Shown here: positions 9,563 through 19,306 of the stretch, piece by piece | How the letters are laid out: the number at the start of each line of letters is the position of its first letter | Numbering within the stretch: position 1 is the first letter of the stretch | DNA from: Sinorhizobium saheli | GTDB lineage: Bacteria; Pseudomonadota; Alphaproteobacteria; Rhizobiales; Rhizobiaceae | Length of the DNA stretch: 64,000 nucleotides | Direction of reading: 5' to 3' | Assembly (NCBI RefSeq): GCF_001651875.1 | Contig: NZ_LNQB01000069.1 | Location: 62,001 to 126,000, forward strand | Translations under genes and position numbers: made by a program | The notes under the pieces: model-generated | Database searches by the model: none | Told to the model about the DNA's origin: nothing | Seen by the model: only the letters and a program-made list of their open reading frames with translations

Positions 9563-11485
9563 TCATTCCTCCGTTTCTGCAGCCTCCTCTGGTGGTATGA
9601 TCATGTCGTCAGGTTGTTTTCCTTGCTCGTAGTGGCGGATCAATCCTGTCATCGATTTTAATGCCATCGCGCGATGGGGTTCGTCCCACTCATCAAGTTT
9701 CTTCACGACGGCGGCGTAAACGCTGCGAGCCCAAGGTATCTCCTGCAACAGCGGGTCTCCGTTTCTTGCGCGGTGATAGCGGTAAGCTAGCATCTTTGAA
9801 CCAGCGTTCAGAGCAGGAACGTCCCTAGCCATCAGCTCAGCCACCCGGTTCACTGGGACGTCTTTCAGGACGGGGTTCATGGACAGCTCATATTCATCAT
9901 TACGCACCAGCTTGAACAATGCGTCCAAGTCACCTGCTTCGGCTTCATCCAGCACGATCTCGGCCCGAGCACGAAGCTCTGCAGCCGCGATCTCCTTTGA
10001 TCTTGTGCGGATGTACTGGAGAATCTGTTGAAACTCGTCGGTGTCATGTGAGCTAAAGCCAAGACCACCGTAACCGTCGAGGATAGATGGGAAGTGATCC
10101 GGCTCGCTCCTTTCTAAGAGACGTTGGTCGGCGACTTCGTCGATGTATCTCTTGAAGAAAGCCACAACGTCCTCATTGTCGGTCAGCCTACGGTCATTCA
10201 CGGCCCAATGCCTGAGCGCCAAGCCAGCAGCATGGAGGATCGGTCCTAGATGGGTATGGACACGTCGAGCGAGTTCGTCCTTGAGGTCGGCCAGAGCTTG
10301 TTCAGTCTCTGCTATCGGCCTCTCGTGACTGTACCAAAGCCTGCGCCAAGAAGGCTCGAAGTACTTCCGCCCAAACCCAAACTGCGATTTGATCCAAGTG
10401 GTGACTTCGGAATGCTCAAGCACTCCGCTCTTCTCGAATCCGGTGATGAAAGCATAATCAACCGGGGGAGCATCGACGTTAAGGAAACCGAAGGTATCCG
10501 AAAAGGCCTTAGCCTTCGTCAGTTGCGGATCCAGTGGAACATCCTGCTTGCTACGCGAGACGGATCGGAAGGCTAAAGTGGTAGCTAGGCCCGGAATCTG
10601 CCTCAGCGTTTCGGCGTCAAGGAGACCCGAACGCAACCACAGCGTCGTTGCTAGCACGACCTTCATCGTCCACACGACGTGAGATGCTGGAATTTCGTCG
10701 TCCCTGATGAGGCAATTCACGAAGGCTGTGGCATTGTGCATTGCCCAACTCAGGTTCCGAAGGTTCTCGACTTTCGAAGCACGGGCCACTTCCAAAAGGT
10801 CGTCGGCCACCTCGGTGATGTGTGTTTTTGCCGGACCGTCCGGCAATTCCTTCACCGAAGCCCGCATTACACTTTCCAGATCCGCCTCAATTCGCGCTCG
10901 CCTCCCAACGATTTTTTCGTTCTGGTCTTTCCAGATCGGATCGCCGACGAGCTCCTTGAGCTTGTCCTCGTCTGTCACCAGCAACACGCGGCGGCCGTGC
11001 TCTGCAACAAGAGCGTTTACGAGACCCATTACTTCCCCGAAAGCCGCCTTCTCCAGCCGCTCGAGGTCATCGAACACGAAGACATATTCATTCAGCCGTT
11101 TGATCGCTTTCTTTCCAAGGCGATCGACAACGCCTTTGGTCGCATCCTTCATGCGAAGGAACTCGCCGATACCGAGCGCGAAGGTCCCAGCAAGGCTACC
11201 GGCTATGGCTTCACCAGGATTGGCAGTCTTATAGATGCGCATCTCGACGTCACTGGCCGATGTGGCTCCAAAAAGGCTAACGAAGAGGAAGGGGACATGG
11301 CGGCGGCGCTCTGCCTGCATCCTTTGGATGCGGCTTGGCTCGTATACTTTCTCCAAGAAGTGCGTCTTGCCACTTCCCCATCGCCCCTCGATCAGGATGG
11401 CATGGGGAACGGCTAGTTTGTTTGCGTCGAGGTACGCATCGAGTACTTGGGTCGCATGTTCGTTCAATGGCGCGTTCGCATTCAT
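9563..11485 (-). CDS. KAP-type P-loop NTPase, candidate defence gene
   Basis: A 640-residue protein with a KAP-family ATPase core. The Walker A is GRWGSGKT (34-41), the Walker B is YVFVFDDLERL (134-144, tandem Asp 139-140), and a following VLLVTDEDKL strand (167-176) fits the family. KAP NTPases usually carry transmembrane helices inserted after Walker A; here there is only one weakly hydrophobic stretch (about 93-110), so a soluble or peripheral protein is likely. Residues 200-640 look helical with no recognised effector domain. GC content and codon use are visibly lower than in comM and cysK, indicating horizontal acquisition. No partner gene is adjacent. Several KAP proteins occur in phage-defence systems; the role here is inferred only. 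Confidence 0.8.
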   Translation of the reverse strand: MNANAPLNEHATQVLDAYLDANKLAVPHAILIEGRWGSGKTHFLEKVYEPSRIQRMQAERRRHVPFLFVSLFGATSASDVEMRIYKTANPGEAIAGSLAGTFALGIGEFLRMKDATKGVVDRLGKKAIKRLNEYVFVFDDLERLEKAAFGEVMGLVNALVAEHGRRVLLVTDEDKLKELVGDPIWKDQNEKIVGRRARIEADLESVMRASVKELPDGPAKTHITEVADDLLEVARASKVENLRNLSWAMHNATAFVNCLIRDDEIPASHVVWTMKVVLATTLWLRSGLLDAETLRQIPGLATTLAFRSVSRSKQDVPLDPQLTKAKAFSDTFGFLNVDAPPVDYAFITGFEKSGVLEHSEVTTWIKSQFGFGRKYFEPSWRRLWYSHERPIAETEQALADLKDELARRVHTHLGPILHAAGLALRHWAVNDRRLTDNEDVVAFFKRYIDEVADQRLLERSEPDHFPSILDGYGGLGFSSHDTDEFQQILQYIRTRSKEIAAAELRARAEIVLDEAEAGDLDALFKLVRNDEYELSMNPVLKDVPVNRVAELMARDVPALNAGSKMLAYRYHRARNGDPLLQEIPWARSVYAAVVKKLDEWDEPHRAMALKSMTGLIRHYEQGKQPDDMIIPPEEAAETEE

Positions 11486-11777
11486 TGTGGGATCGTCAAG
11501 TGGCGGTGCAGCCCGTCTAGCGCGTCCCGGACTGTCGTGGGAAGCAGACCTCAGACTACTTTAGTTGTGACTTCCGCTTCAAGGTGGAGGCGAACTTTGG
11601 TTCAGCGGCCGACTTGAAGGCGCACAGCGGTCGTTCGTAAAGCATCGCGGCAACGAATGGATCGGACCGTAAGCAGCCTTTGCCCTATCGATATCAGACG
11701 GGCTGCACAGGGATCGAAAACGGTCCACCCGCGAAAAAGGGGCGCCTTCGAGCGCCCCCTGAACCGCCCGGCGCAGC
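11486..11777. other. Gap upstream of the KAP gene, right edge of the islet
   Basis: 292 bases between cysK and the KAP gene. The cysK terminator occupies 11733-11760. The rest, about 240 bases of mixed composition, should hold the KAP promoter, but no clear -35/-10 pair or strong ribosome binding site is seen before the ATG at 11485. No tRNA or attachment-site-like direct repeat was recognised. Confidence 0.4.
11733..11760 (-). terminator. Rho-independent terminator of cysK
   Basis: Reading the minus strand, GGGGCGC-TCGAAG-GCGCCCC is followed by TTTTTCGC. It lies 18 bases past the cysK stop. Confidence 0.88.
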
Positions 11778-12746
<969 letters not shown>

Positions 12747-12984
12747 GTGGTTCTCCCGTCATTCTGAGTTGGTTGGCTGGAGCATAGGAAGAATAGGCGT
12801 GCCATGCCAGAGCGGAACGGGAGCGAATGGGGGACAGCCGAAGCAAAATGCCGCTCCAAAACCGCCGGCCGGGAAATCTTTTTCCAGACTTCGCCCGGAG
12901 AAAATTGCACCGGTGACAAGAACGGCGTTGAGCCGGAGCCCCAGGAGCGGGCACCTTCCGGCAAACGCCCCGAAAGGACCGCTG

Positions 12985-13617
12985 ATGCCCGAAATCAAAA
13001 ACCTCCTCGGCTTCGCCCTGATCGCGCTCGGCATGGTGCTGACACCGGGGCCGAACATGATCTATCTCATTTCCCGCTCGATCTGCCAGGGGCCGGTGGC
13101 GGGACTGATCTCGCTCGGCGGCGTGGCGCTCGGCTTCGTCTTCTACATGGTCTTCGCCGCGCTCGGCATCACCGCACTGCTTCTGGCGGTTCCCTTCGCC
13201 TATGACGCGCTGCGTTTCGCCGGCGCCCTTTATCTCCTCTACCTTGCCTGGCAGGCCGTCAGGCCCGGCGGCCGCTCGCCCTTCCAGGTGCGCGACCTGC
13301 CGAAGGACGGACCGCGCAAGCTCTTCGTGATGGGCCTCGTCACCAATCTGCTCAATCCGAAGGTTGCGGTCCTCTATCTGTCGCTGCTGCCGCAGTTCCT
13401 CCGCCCGGAAGAGGGTGACGTCCTGCTGCAGTCGCTCGCCTTCGGCAGCCTGCAGATCGCCATCAGCGTCACCGTCAACGCGTTGATCGCGGTGACGGCC
13501 GGGTCGATCGCCGCCTTCCTCGCCGGCCGCCCCTTGTTCATGCTGATGCAGCGCTGGCTGATGAGCACCGTGCTCGCGGGCCTCGCCGTCAGCATGGCGG
13601 CGGAGGCGCGCAGGTAG
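12985..13617 (+). CDS. LysE family translocator (RhtB-type exporter)
   Basis: A 210-residue integral membrane exporter of the LysE/RhtB family, which exports amino acids or related metabolites. About six hydrophobic segments and the family's N-terminal MVLTPGPNMIYLISRS motif are visible, as is the NPKVAVLYLSLLPQF signature around residues 125-140. The ATG at 12985 has a GAAAGGACC ribosome binding site; in-frame sequence further upstream is intergenic. The substrate cannot be told from sequence. It is divergent from cysK, so a cysteine- or threonine-related export role is possible but unproven. Confidence 0.9.
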   Translation: MPEIKNLLGFALIALGMVLTPGPNMIYLISRSICQGPVAGLISLGGVALGFVFYMVFAALGITALLLAVPFAYDALRFAGALYLLYLAWQAVRPGGRSPFQVRDLPKDGPRKLFVMGLVTNLLNPKVAVLYLSLLPQFLRPEEGDVLLQSLAFGSLQIAISVTVNALIAVTAGSIAAFLAGRPLFMLMQRWLMSTVLAGLAVSMAAEARR

Positions 13618-13687
13618 GGTGAAGTGCCACGGCTTGCTTCCGAGCAGCCGCTGCGCGATCCTTCCCGGCATGGCGGAGACCTGACCC

Positions 13688-14458
13688 ATGCGCGAAAGAT
13701 CGAAATCGCTGAGCTTGACCGCGGCCCATGTCGCGCGGGTCCACAGGCAGATTGCCGATGGCGGTCCGGGGCCGGGCGCGGTGCTCCACAGCGACGCGGA
13801 CTACGACGGCTGGGTGGAGCGGATGCTCAGGAGCCATCCGGCTCCCGGATCGCCGACGCTGCTTTTCGCCTACGGGTCGTTGATCTGGAAGCCGGAGATC
13901 GAGCACGTCGGCGAGGAGCCCGGTCTTGCCCGCGGCTGGCACCGCTCCTTCTGCTTTCGAATGACGCGCTTCCGGGGGACGCCGGAACGGCCGGGTCTGA
14001 TGATGGCGCTCGATCGCGGAGGCCAGTGCCGGGGCATCCTCTACGAGCTGCCAGACGACCACCTCGAGCGGCAGCTCGGAAGGCTTTTCCGGCGCGAGTT
14101 CACCTACAAGCCGCCGAACAGCATGCCGCGCTGGATCAAGGTCGAGGCGGCGCAGGGTCCCGTTACGGCCTTGTCCTTCGTGATCAATCGCGCTTCGCCG
14201 TTCTATGCGGGAAGCCTTTCCCTCGAGGCCGTCGCCGAAACGCTGGCGCAGGCATGCGGCCATGTCGGCTCGGGTGCGGAGTATCTGCTCAACACGGTCG
14301 CCCATCTCGAGGCCAGGGGCATTCGCGACCGCAATCTCTGGCGCCTGCAGGCGCTCGTCGCAGAGTGCATCGAGCGCAACAATGGGACGGCGCCCTCAGG
14401 CGAGGCTCATTCAAAAGAGGCTCATTCAAACACCGGGCGCATGAAGCTGCGCTCGTAG
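13688..14458 (+). CDS. ChaC-like glutathione gamma-glutamylcyclotransferase
   Basis: A 256-residue ChaC-family enzyme that cleaves glutathione to 5-oxoproline and Cys-Gly. The substrate-binding YGSL motif (residues 62-65) and the catalytic glutamate in the FRREF segment (E137) are both visible. An N-terminal extension of about 55 residues precedes the domain, usual for rhizobial homologues. The 3' end converges on and overlaps the NIPSNAP gene by 37 bases. That overlap contains a 15-bp in-frame tandem duplication giving EAHSK-EAHSN. Confidence 0.93.
   Translation: MRERSKSLSLTAAHVARVHRQIADGGPGPGAVLHSDADYDGWVERMLRSHPAPGSPTLLFAYGSLIWKPEIEHVGEEPGLARGWHRSFCFRMTRFRGTPERPGLMMALDRGGQCRGILYELPDDHLERQLGRLFRREFTYKPPNSMPRWIKVEAAQGPVTALSFVINRASPFYAGSLSLEAVAETLAQACGHVGSGAEYLLNTVAHLEARGIRDRNLWRLQALVAECIERNNGTAPSGEAHSKEAHSNTGRMKLRS
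14402..14431. repeat. 15-bp perfect-type tandem duplication in convergent overlap
   Basis: GAGGCTCATTCAAAA (14402-14416) is followed at once by GAGGCTCATTCAAAC (14417-14431). It is in frame for ChaC (five residues each). On the minus strand each copy supplies a TGA in the NIPSNAP frame; translation ends in the first one met, at 14422-14424. Confidence 0.9.
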
Positions 14459-14727
14459 CTCAGAATGCAGCGCGTCTCCTCGGCATAGGCGAAGGCAGCG
14501 CGGCAGTCGGGATCCGCGGCCATCTTCTCGCGATAGGCCTCGTAGGCCGCAAGCGAGGGAAAGCTGAAGAGCGCGAGCGCGATGTTGTTCGCCCCTTCAT
14601 GCGGCATGAAATAGCCGTGATGGGTGCCGCCGAGGCGATCGACGAGCGGAATCCAGAGCCTGGCGTAATGCTCGAATTCCTTGAGCTTGTAGGGATCGAT
14701 GACGTATTTCAGATAGCAGGTGATCAT
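14422..14727 (-). CDS. NIPSNAP family protein
   Basis: A 101-residue protein of the NIPSNAP family (dimeric alpha/beta-barrel fold; function unknown). It starts MITCYLKYVIDPYKLKEFE and includes the family-like LWIPLVDRLGGTHHGYF and SLAAYEAYREK segments. Its ATG (14727-14725) overlaps the TGA of the EamA transporter gene in an ATGA arrangement, so the two are translationally coupled. The shared operon suggests a linked, unknown role. Confidence 0.9.
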   Translation of the reverse strand: MITCYLKYVIDPYKLKEFEHYARLWIPLVDRLGGTHHGYFMPHEGANNIALALFSFPSLAAYEAYREKMAADPDCRAAFAYAEETRCILSYERSFMRPVFE

Positions 14728-15632
14728 GAAGCGCTCCTTTGATCCCTGATAAGGGAGACCGGACGCAGCGTCCAGCCGAGATTGGTGCCCGCGGCGGCAA
14801 CGAGGATCGCGGCCGATCCGGCGATCTGCACCGGCTGCAGGGCATGGCCGAAGGCGACGCGATCGACGAGGATCGCGGCAATCGGGTAGATGAAGGAGAG
14901 CGCACCCGTCATGTGGGTCGGCAGCCTCTGGATCGCGCCATAGAGCAGGATGTACATGATGCCGGTATGGACGACGCCGACGGTGACGAGCAGCGTCCAC
15001 TGGATGCCGCTCTGAGGCAGCGGCGCGGCAAGCGCGAAAGGCGCGAGCATCGCCGCCCCGGTGATCACCTGGACGAGCGCGATCAGATGCGGCGGCGTGC
15101 CCTTGAGCAGCTTGGTGACGATCGCCGCGATCGCATAGAAGAAGGCGGCTGCAAGCGCGAGCGCGATGCCGGCGAGATAGTGGCCGGGCTCGAAGGCGCC
15201 GGCCGGCTTCGCCGAGACGATCGCGATCATGCCGGCAAAGGACACGAGCAGCCAGAAGAGCTTGCTCGCGGTGATCTTCTCGCCGAGAAAGAGCGCGCCG
15301 AGGCCGAGCAGCATGAAGGGCTGGGTATTGTAGACCATCGTCGCGATCGAGATCGAGGCGCGCGAATAGGCCGCGAAGAGCAGGAGCCAGTTGACGACGA
15401 TCGCGACACCGCCGAGGGCTGCGAGCGCGACGACCTTCATTCTGAGATGGCGCAGATCGATGAGCCCGAACAGCGCCGCGAGCACGGCAAGCGTGAGCGC
15501 CCCGAAAACGCAGCGCCAGAAGACGACGCCGGCTACCGGCTGGCCCGACATCAGCACGAACCAGCCGATCGTCCCCGAAATCAGCATCGCCGCCGTCATT
15601 TCCGCGCTGCCGCGCCTGATATCATTCCCCAT
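14724..15632 (-). CDS. EamA/DMT family transporter
   Basis: A 302-residue drug/metabolite transporter with about ten hydrophobic helices in two EamA repeats (roughly residues 5-140 and 155-295). The start MGNDIRRGSAEMTAAM at 15632 was chosen over an upstream in-frame Met because the extra 38 residues run into the regulatory gap. Substrate unknown. It is divergent from an Lrp/AsnC regulator (134-base gap), the usual sign that the regulator controls the transporter, and is coupled to the NIPSNAP gene downstream. Confidence 0.92.
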   Translation of the reverse strand: MGNDIRRGSAEMTAAMLISGTIGWFVLMSGQPVAGVVFWRCVFGALTLAVLAALFGLIDLRHLRMKVVALAALGGVAIVVNWLLLFAAYSRASISIATMVYNTQPFMLLGLGALFLGEKITASKLFWLLVSFAGMIAIVSAKPAGAFEPGHYLAGIALALAAAFFYAIAAIVTKLLKGTPPHLIALVQVITGAAMLAPFALAAPLPQSGIQWTLLVTVGVVHTGIMYILLYGAIQRLPTHMTGALSFIYPIAAILVDRVAFGHALQPVQIAGSAAILVAAAGTNLGWTLRPVSLIRDQRSAS

Positions 15633-15766
15633 CGTTCGGCTCCTTCTCGAAACTGAGCCGAGGATAATGAGCCGGATGACGGAAAGATACGGTATGGGAT
15701 AGGTAGATGTGGCAACATACCTAACAACGGAAGGCGTTCTTGCCAAATCTCCTAATGAGGATTCCC

Positions 15767-16204
15767 ATGCTGGACGAGCTCGACCGACGCATTCTCGAAA
15801 TTCTTGCGGCCAATGCCCGCGTGTCGCTGAAGGAGCTGGCGCAGGAGGCGGGCCTCTCCTCGCCGAGCGCGGCGGAACGGTTGCGCAAGCTCGAGGAGCG
15901 CGGCGTCCTCGACGGTTTCACCATCTCCGTCAATCCGGCGCGGCTCGGCTATCCGCTGCAGGCGATCGTCCGCGTCCGCCCCATGCCCGGCATGCTCCAC
16001 ATCGTCGAAAGGCTGATCCAGGAAACGCCCGAGATCGTCGAATGCGACAAGGTGACGGGCGACGACTGCTTCATCGCCAAGATGCTGGTGCGCGACATGG
16101 GCGAGCTCGACACGATCCTCGACCGCATCGCCGAAAAGGCGCAGACCAACACCTCGATCGTCAAGTCCTCGCCGGTCAAGCGCCGGCTGCCGCCGCTCAC
16201 TTAG
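15767..16204 (+). CDS. Lrp/AsnC family transcriptional regulator
   Basis: A 145-residue regulator with an N-terminal winged helix-turn-helix (about 1-60: [20 protein letters not shown] ... [18 protein letters not shown]) and a C-terminal RAM/AsnC ligand domain (about 65-140). Such proteins sense amino acids or related metabolites. The ATG at 15767 has a GAGG site seven bases upstream; other in-frame starts at 15740 and 15755 lack one. It probably controls the divergent EamA-NIPSNAP operon. The 3' end overlaps dut by 8 bases, tail to tail. Confidence 0.93.
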   Translation: MLDELDRRILEILAANARVSLKELAQEAGLSSPSAAERLRKLEERGVLDGFTISVNPARLGYPLQAIVRVRPMPGMLHIVERLIQETPEIVECDKVTGDDCFIAKMLVRDMGELDTILDRIAEKAQTNTSIVKSSPVKRRLPPLT

Positions 16205-16673
16205 AACCGGTAGAGCCGAATCCCCCGGCGCCGCGCGCGGTCGTGCTCGTGCCGTTCGCCTCGCGGATCGTGACCCGGGTGACCGGCGCGATCACCATCT
16301 GGGCGATGCGCATGCCGCGCTCGACGACAAAATCCGCTTCGCCGAGATTGATGAGCAGCACCTTCACCTCGCCGCGATAGTCGCTGTCGATGGTGCCGGG
16401 CGTGTTGAGGCAGGTGATGCCGTGCTTGAAGGCGAGGCCGGAGCGCGGCCGTACCTGGCCCTCGTAGCCCGCCGGGATCTCGAAGGTGAAGCCCGTCGGC
16501 ACCAGGGCCCGGGCGCCCGGCCGGATCGTCATCGGCTGATCGGCCGGCACGGCTGCGCGCAGATCCATGCCGGCCGCCCCCGCGGTCTCGTAGGCCGGCA
16601 GGTCGAGGCCCTCCCCATGCGGCAGGCGGACGAGGGTGAGGGCAGGGTGGTTGTCGCGGGCGTTCAGGGTCAT
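16197..16673 (-). CDS. dut: dUTP diphosphatase
   Basis: Dut hydrolyses dUTP to dUMP and keeps uracil out of DNA. A 158-residue trimeric dUTPase with all five motifs: [39 protein letters not shown] and the C-terminal [10 protein letters not shown]. The ATG at 16673 gives [12 protein letters not shown]. In many rhizobia dut neighbours coaBC, but here they are separate. Confidence 0.97.
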   Translation of the reverse strand: MTLNARDNHPALTLVRLPHGEGLDLPAYETAGAAGMDLRAAVPADQPMTIRPGARALVPTGFTFEIPAGYEGQVRPRSGLAFKHGITCLNTPGTIDSDYRGEVKVLLINLGEADFVVERGMRIAQMVIAPVTRVTIREANGTSTTARGAGGFGSTGSK

Positions 16674-16764
16674 TCCGTCATAAGCAGGGCCGCGGCCGCC
16701 GCAGTCAATTGCATATTCGGCCCCGAGCCTGTAAAGGACCGGCAACTCACAGGATACTCACACC

Positions 16765-18348
16765 ATGGCTGAAAGCATTGCCGAGGCGGTTTCCCGCCGC
16801 CGCACATTTGCGATCATTTCGCACCCGGACGCCGGTAAGACGACGCTCACCGAAAAGCTGCTGCTCTTCGGCGGCGCGATCCAGCTCGCCGGCGAGGTCA
16901 AGGCCAAGAAGGACCGCATCCAGACCCGGTCCGACTGGATGAAGATCGAGCGCGAGCGCGGCATCTCGGTCGTCACCTCGGTGATGACCTTCGAATATGA
17001 CGACACGGTCTTCAACCTGCTCGACACGCCCGGCCACGAGGACTTCGCCGACGACACCTATCGCACGCTGACGGCGGTCGACGCCGCGGTCATGGTCATC
17101 GACGCCGCCAAGGGCATCGAGCCGCGGACGCTGAAACTCTTCGAGGTCTGCCGGCTGCGCGACATCCCGATCATCACCTTCGTCAACAAGATGGACCGCG
17201 AGAGCCGCGACCCGTTCGAGATCCTCGACGAGGTCGAGCACAAGCTGGCGCTCGACTGCGCGCCGGTGACCTGGCCGATCGGCCGCTCGAAAACCTTCTG
17301 CGGCACCTATCATCTCGCCACCAACGAGGTGCGCGGCGCCGACACGCAGGAGCGGCTGACCAAGGTCAACGATCCGGAAATGGCGTCCCATCGCCTGCCG
17401 GAGAACGAGCGCGACGCCTTCATCGAGGAGACGACGCTGGCGATCGAAGCCTGCAAGCCCTTCGACCGCAAGGCCTTCCTCGAGGGCCATCTGACGCCGG
17501 TATTCTTCGGCTCGGCGCTCCGCAATTTCGGCGTGCGCGACCTCATCAATGCGCTCAGCGACTTCGCGCCGCCGCCGCGCGCCCAGGTCGCCGACATCCG
17601 CACCGTCGAGGCGACGGACGACAAGATGACCGCCTTCGTCTTCAAGATCCAGGCGAACATGGACCCCAACCACCGCGACCGCATCGCCTTCGTCCGCGTC
17701 TGCTCGGGCAAGCTCGAGCGCGGCATGAAGGCGCGGCTGTCGCGCACCGGCAAGCAGATGGGGCTGACCGCGCCGCAATTCTTCTTCGCCTCGCAGCGCC
17801 AGCTCGCCGACACGGCCTTTGCCGGCGACGTCGTCGGCATCCCGAACCACGGCACGCTCCGGATCGGCGACACGCTGACCGAGGGCGAGCCGCTCGTCTT
17901 CCAGGGCGTGCCCAACTTCGCGCCGGAAATCCTCCGCCGTGTCCGGCTCGAGGACGCGATGAAGGCGAAGAAGCTGAAGGAGGCGCTGCAGCAGATGGCG
18001 GAAGAGGGCGTCGTGCAGCTCTTCTCGCCGGATGACGGCGCGCCGGCGATCGTCGGCGTCGTCGGCGCGCTGCAGCTCGACGTCCTGAAGGAGCGCCTGC
18101 AGGCGGAATACGGCCTGCCCGTCTCCTTCGAAATGTCGCGATTCTCGGTCTGCCGCTGGATCTCCGCCGACAGCCCCGCCGAGCTCGAGAAGTTCATCTC
18201 GGCACACCGCGGCGACATCGCCCGCGACCTCGACGGCGACCCGGTCTTCATGGCGCAGGACGGCTTCTCGCTGCGCTACGAGTCGGAACGCTATCCGGCG
18301 ATCAAGATGGTGGCGATCAAGGAGTACCACGTCGCCAAGGCGGCTTGA
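16765..18348 (+). CDS. prfC: Peptide chain release factor 3
   Basis: RF3 is a translational GTPase that releases RF1/RF2 from the ribosome after termination. 527 residues, the family norm. The G1 loop is HPDAGKTT (20-27), with DTPGHEDF (G3) and NKMD (G4) following. Monocistronic, divergent from dut, and followed by a RIME-like repeat that may end the transcript. Confidence 0.98.
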   Translation: MAESIAEAVSRRRTFAIISHPDAGKTTLTEKLLLFGGAIQLAGEVKAKKDRIQTRSDWMKIERERGISVVTSVMTFEYDDTVFNLLDTPGHEDFADDTYRTLTAVDAAVMVIDAAKGIEPRTLKLFEVCRLRDIPIITFVNKMDRESRDPFEILDEVEHKLALDCAPVTWPIGRSKTFCGTYHLATNEVRGADTQERLTKVNDPEMASHRLPENERDAFIEETTLAIEACKPFDRKAFLEGHLTPVFFGSALRNFGVRDLINALSDFAPPPRAQVADIRTVEATDDKMTAFVFKIQANMDPNHRDRIAFVRVCSGKLERGMKARLSRTGKQMGLTAPQFFFASQRQLADTAFAGDVVGIPNHGTLRIGDTLTEGEPLVFQGVPNFAPEILRRVRLEDAMKAKKLKEALQQMAEEGVVQLFSPDDGAPAIVGVVGALQLDVLKERLQAEYGLPVSFEMSRFSVCRWISADSPAELEKFISAHRGDIARDLDGDPVFMAQDGFSLRYESERYPAIKMVAIKEYHVAKAA

Positions 18349-18398
18349 GGCGATCTGTCGAACCCCGGCTTCGCGGCCGCGCGAGTTCGATCGGGTTT

Positions 18399-18520
18399 GC
18401 CCCTCTCCTCGGTTTAACCCGAGGAATAGCCCTCTCCCCGCAGGCGGGGACTTAGGCAGCGCGGCATACCCCTTCTCCCCGTCAGAACGGGGAGAAGGTG
18501 GCGGCAGCCGGATGAGGGGC
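18399..18520. repeat. RIME-like mosaic repeat R1
   Basis: A string of small palindromes: CCCTCTCC/GGGTT..CCCGAGG, CTCCCCGCAGGCGGGGA, and CTTCTCCCCGTCAGAACGGG continuing into GAGAAGGTGGCGGCAGCCGG and ATGAGGGG. The last block recurs at 24275-24312 and, inverted, at 25293-25346 and 30591-30664. It fills the prfC to B3/4-gene gap, where two transcripts converge. Confidence 0.85.
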
Positions 18521-18549
18521 GATCGTGACCGCCTGTGAACGCGCGAAAT

Positions 18550-19242
18550 TCAAAAATCAAAGCGCGGCGCCGCCCGCTCCAAAATCGCACTTTTCGGATC
18601 GACGGACCAGGTCGTGCGGATCGCCTCCCCAAGCGCATCGACCAGCCTCCCGACATCAGCCCGGGCATCGGCATGCAGCGCTTCCGCGACGATGAGCACC
18701 GCCGCCGTGTCGTCGCGGACGGCCGAATAGCCGCTCTGGCGGTTGGTCCAGCGCCGCGCATGTGCCCGCCCGCCCGCATCGGCGAAGATGATTTCCTGCA
18801 GCTCGGGAAATTCCACCTCGCCGGAAAAGGCCGTGTAGATTTCATCGCCGACGGCGGGCCGGACTTCGAGGTCGCCGTCGATTTTTGCGAGGTCGAAGAC
18901 GGCGATCGGAATGGCAAAGGCGAGCGAGGCGGCGTTGCAGAGGTCGATCAGCGGATGGATTTTCGGCAGCGTCCCTTCCTTGCGGAAGCGCCGGAGAAGC
19001 GCCTCGGAGGCCGAGCGATATTGCGTCGCCTTGAGTGCCATGCGCGCGAAGGCGCGGCGCCAGGCCTGGATCTCCGGCAACTCAGCCTCCGTTCTTTCGG
19101 CCAGCCGTGCCCTCGCGATTGCCTCGAAATGCGCGAGATGCGCGTTGACCGTGGCGTCGCTGCGGATGCCCGCGACGTAAAGAGCGCCGGCGGCAAGTTC
19201 CGGAAAATCGTGCCAGATATCGTCGGCGTGGCGAAAATGCAT
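18550..19242 (-). CDS. B3/B4 tRNA-binding domain protein
   Basis: A 230-residue stand-alone B3/4 domain protein, related to the editing region of phenylalanyl-tRNA synthetase beta. The family hallmarks HPLIDLCNAASLAFAIPIAV and the FRKEGTLPKIHP segment are clear. Stand-alone members are thought to act on tRNA or amino-acid derivatives but are poorly characterised. The ATG at 19242 was preferred to an upstream one because the family N-terminus MHFRHADDIWHDFPEL begins here. It lies downstream of an EamA transporter gene and may be co-transcribed. Confidence 0.88.
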   Translation of the reverse strand: MHFRHADDIWHDFPELAAGALYVAGIRSDATVNAHLAHFEAIARARLAERTEAELPEIQAWRRAFARMALKATQYRSASEALLRRFRKEGTLPKIHPLIDLCNAASLAFAIPIAVFDLAKIDGDLEVRPAVGDEIYTAFSGEVEFPELQEIIFADAGGRAHARRWTNRQSGYSAVRDDTAAVLIVAEALHADARADVGRLVDALGEAIRTTWSVDPKSAILERAAPRFDF

Positions 19243-19306
19243 GGGGCACCTTTGTTGAAGTGGAGAAAGCGAACGGATAGAGCGGTGGCGCGTGAGCGTC
19301 TTCCCT

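Noticed and set aside
10679-11416. 245-codon plus-strand open frame antisense to the KAP gene
   Set aside because: It has no ribosome binding site, no family resemblance and lies wholly opposite a gene with clear NTPase motifs.
15740-15766. Earlier start for the Lrp/AsnC regulator
   Set aside because: The ATG at 15767 has a GAGG site and matches the family N-terminus; the upstream starts do not.
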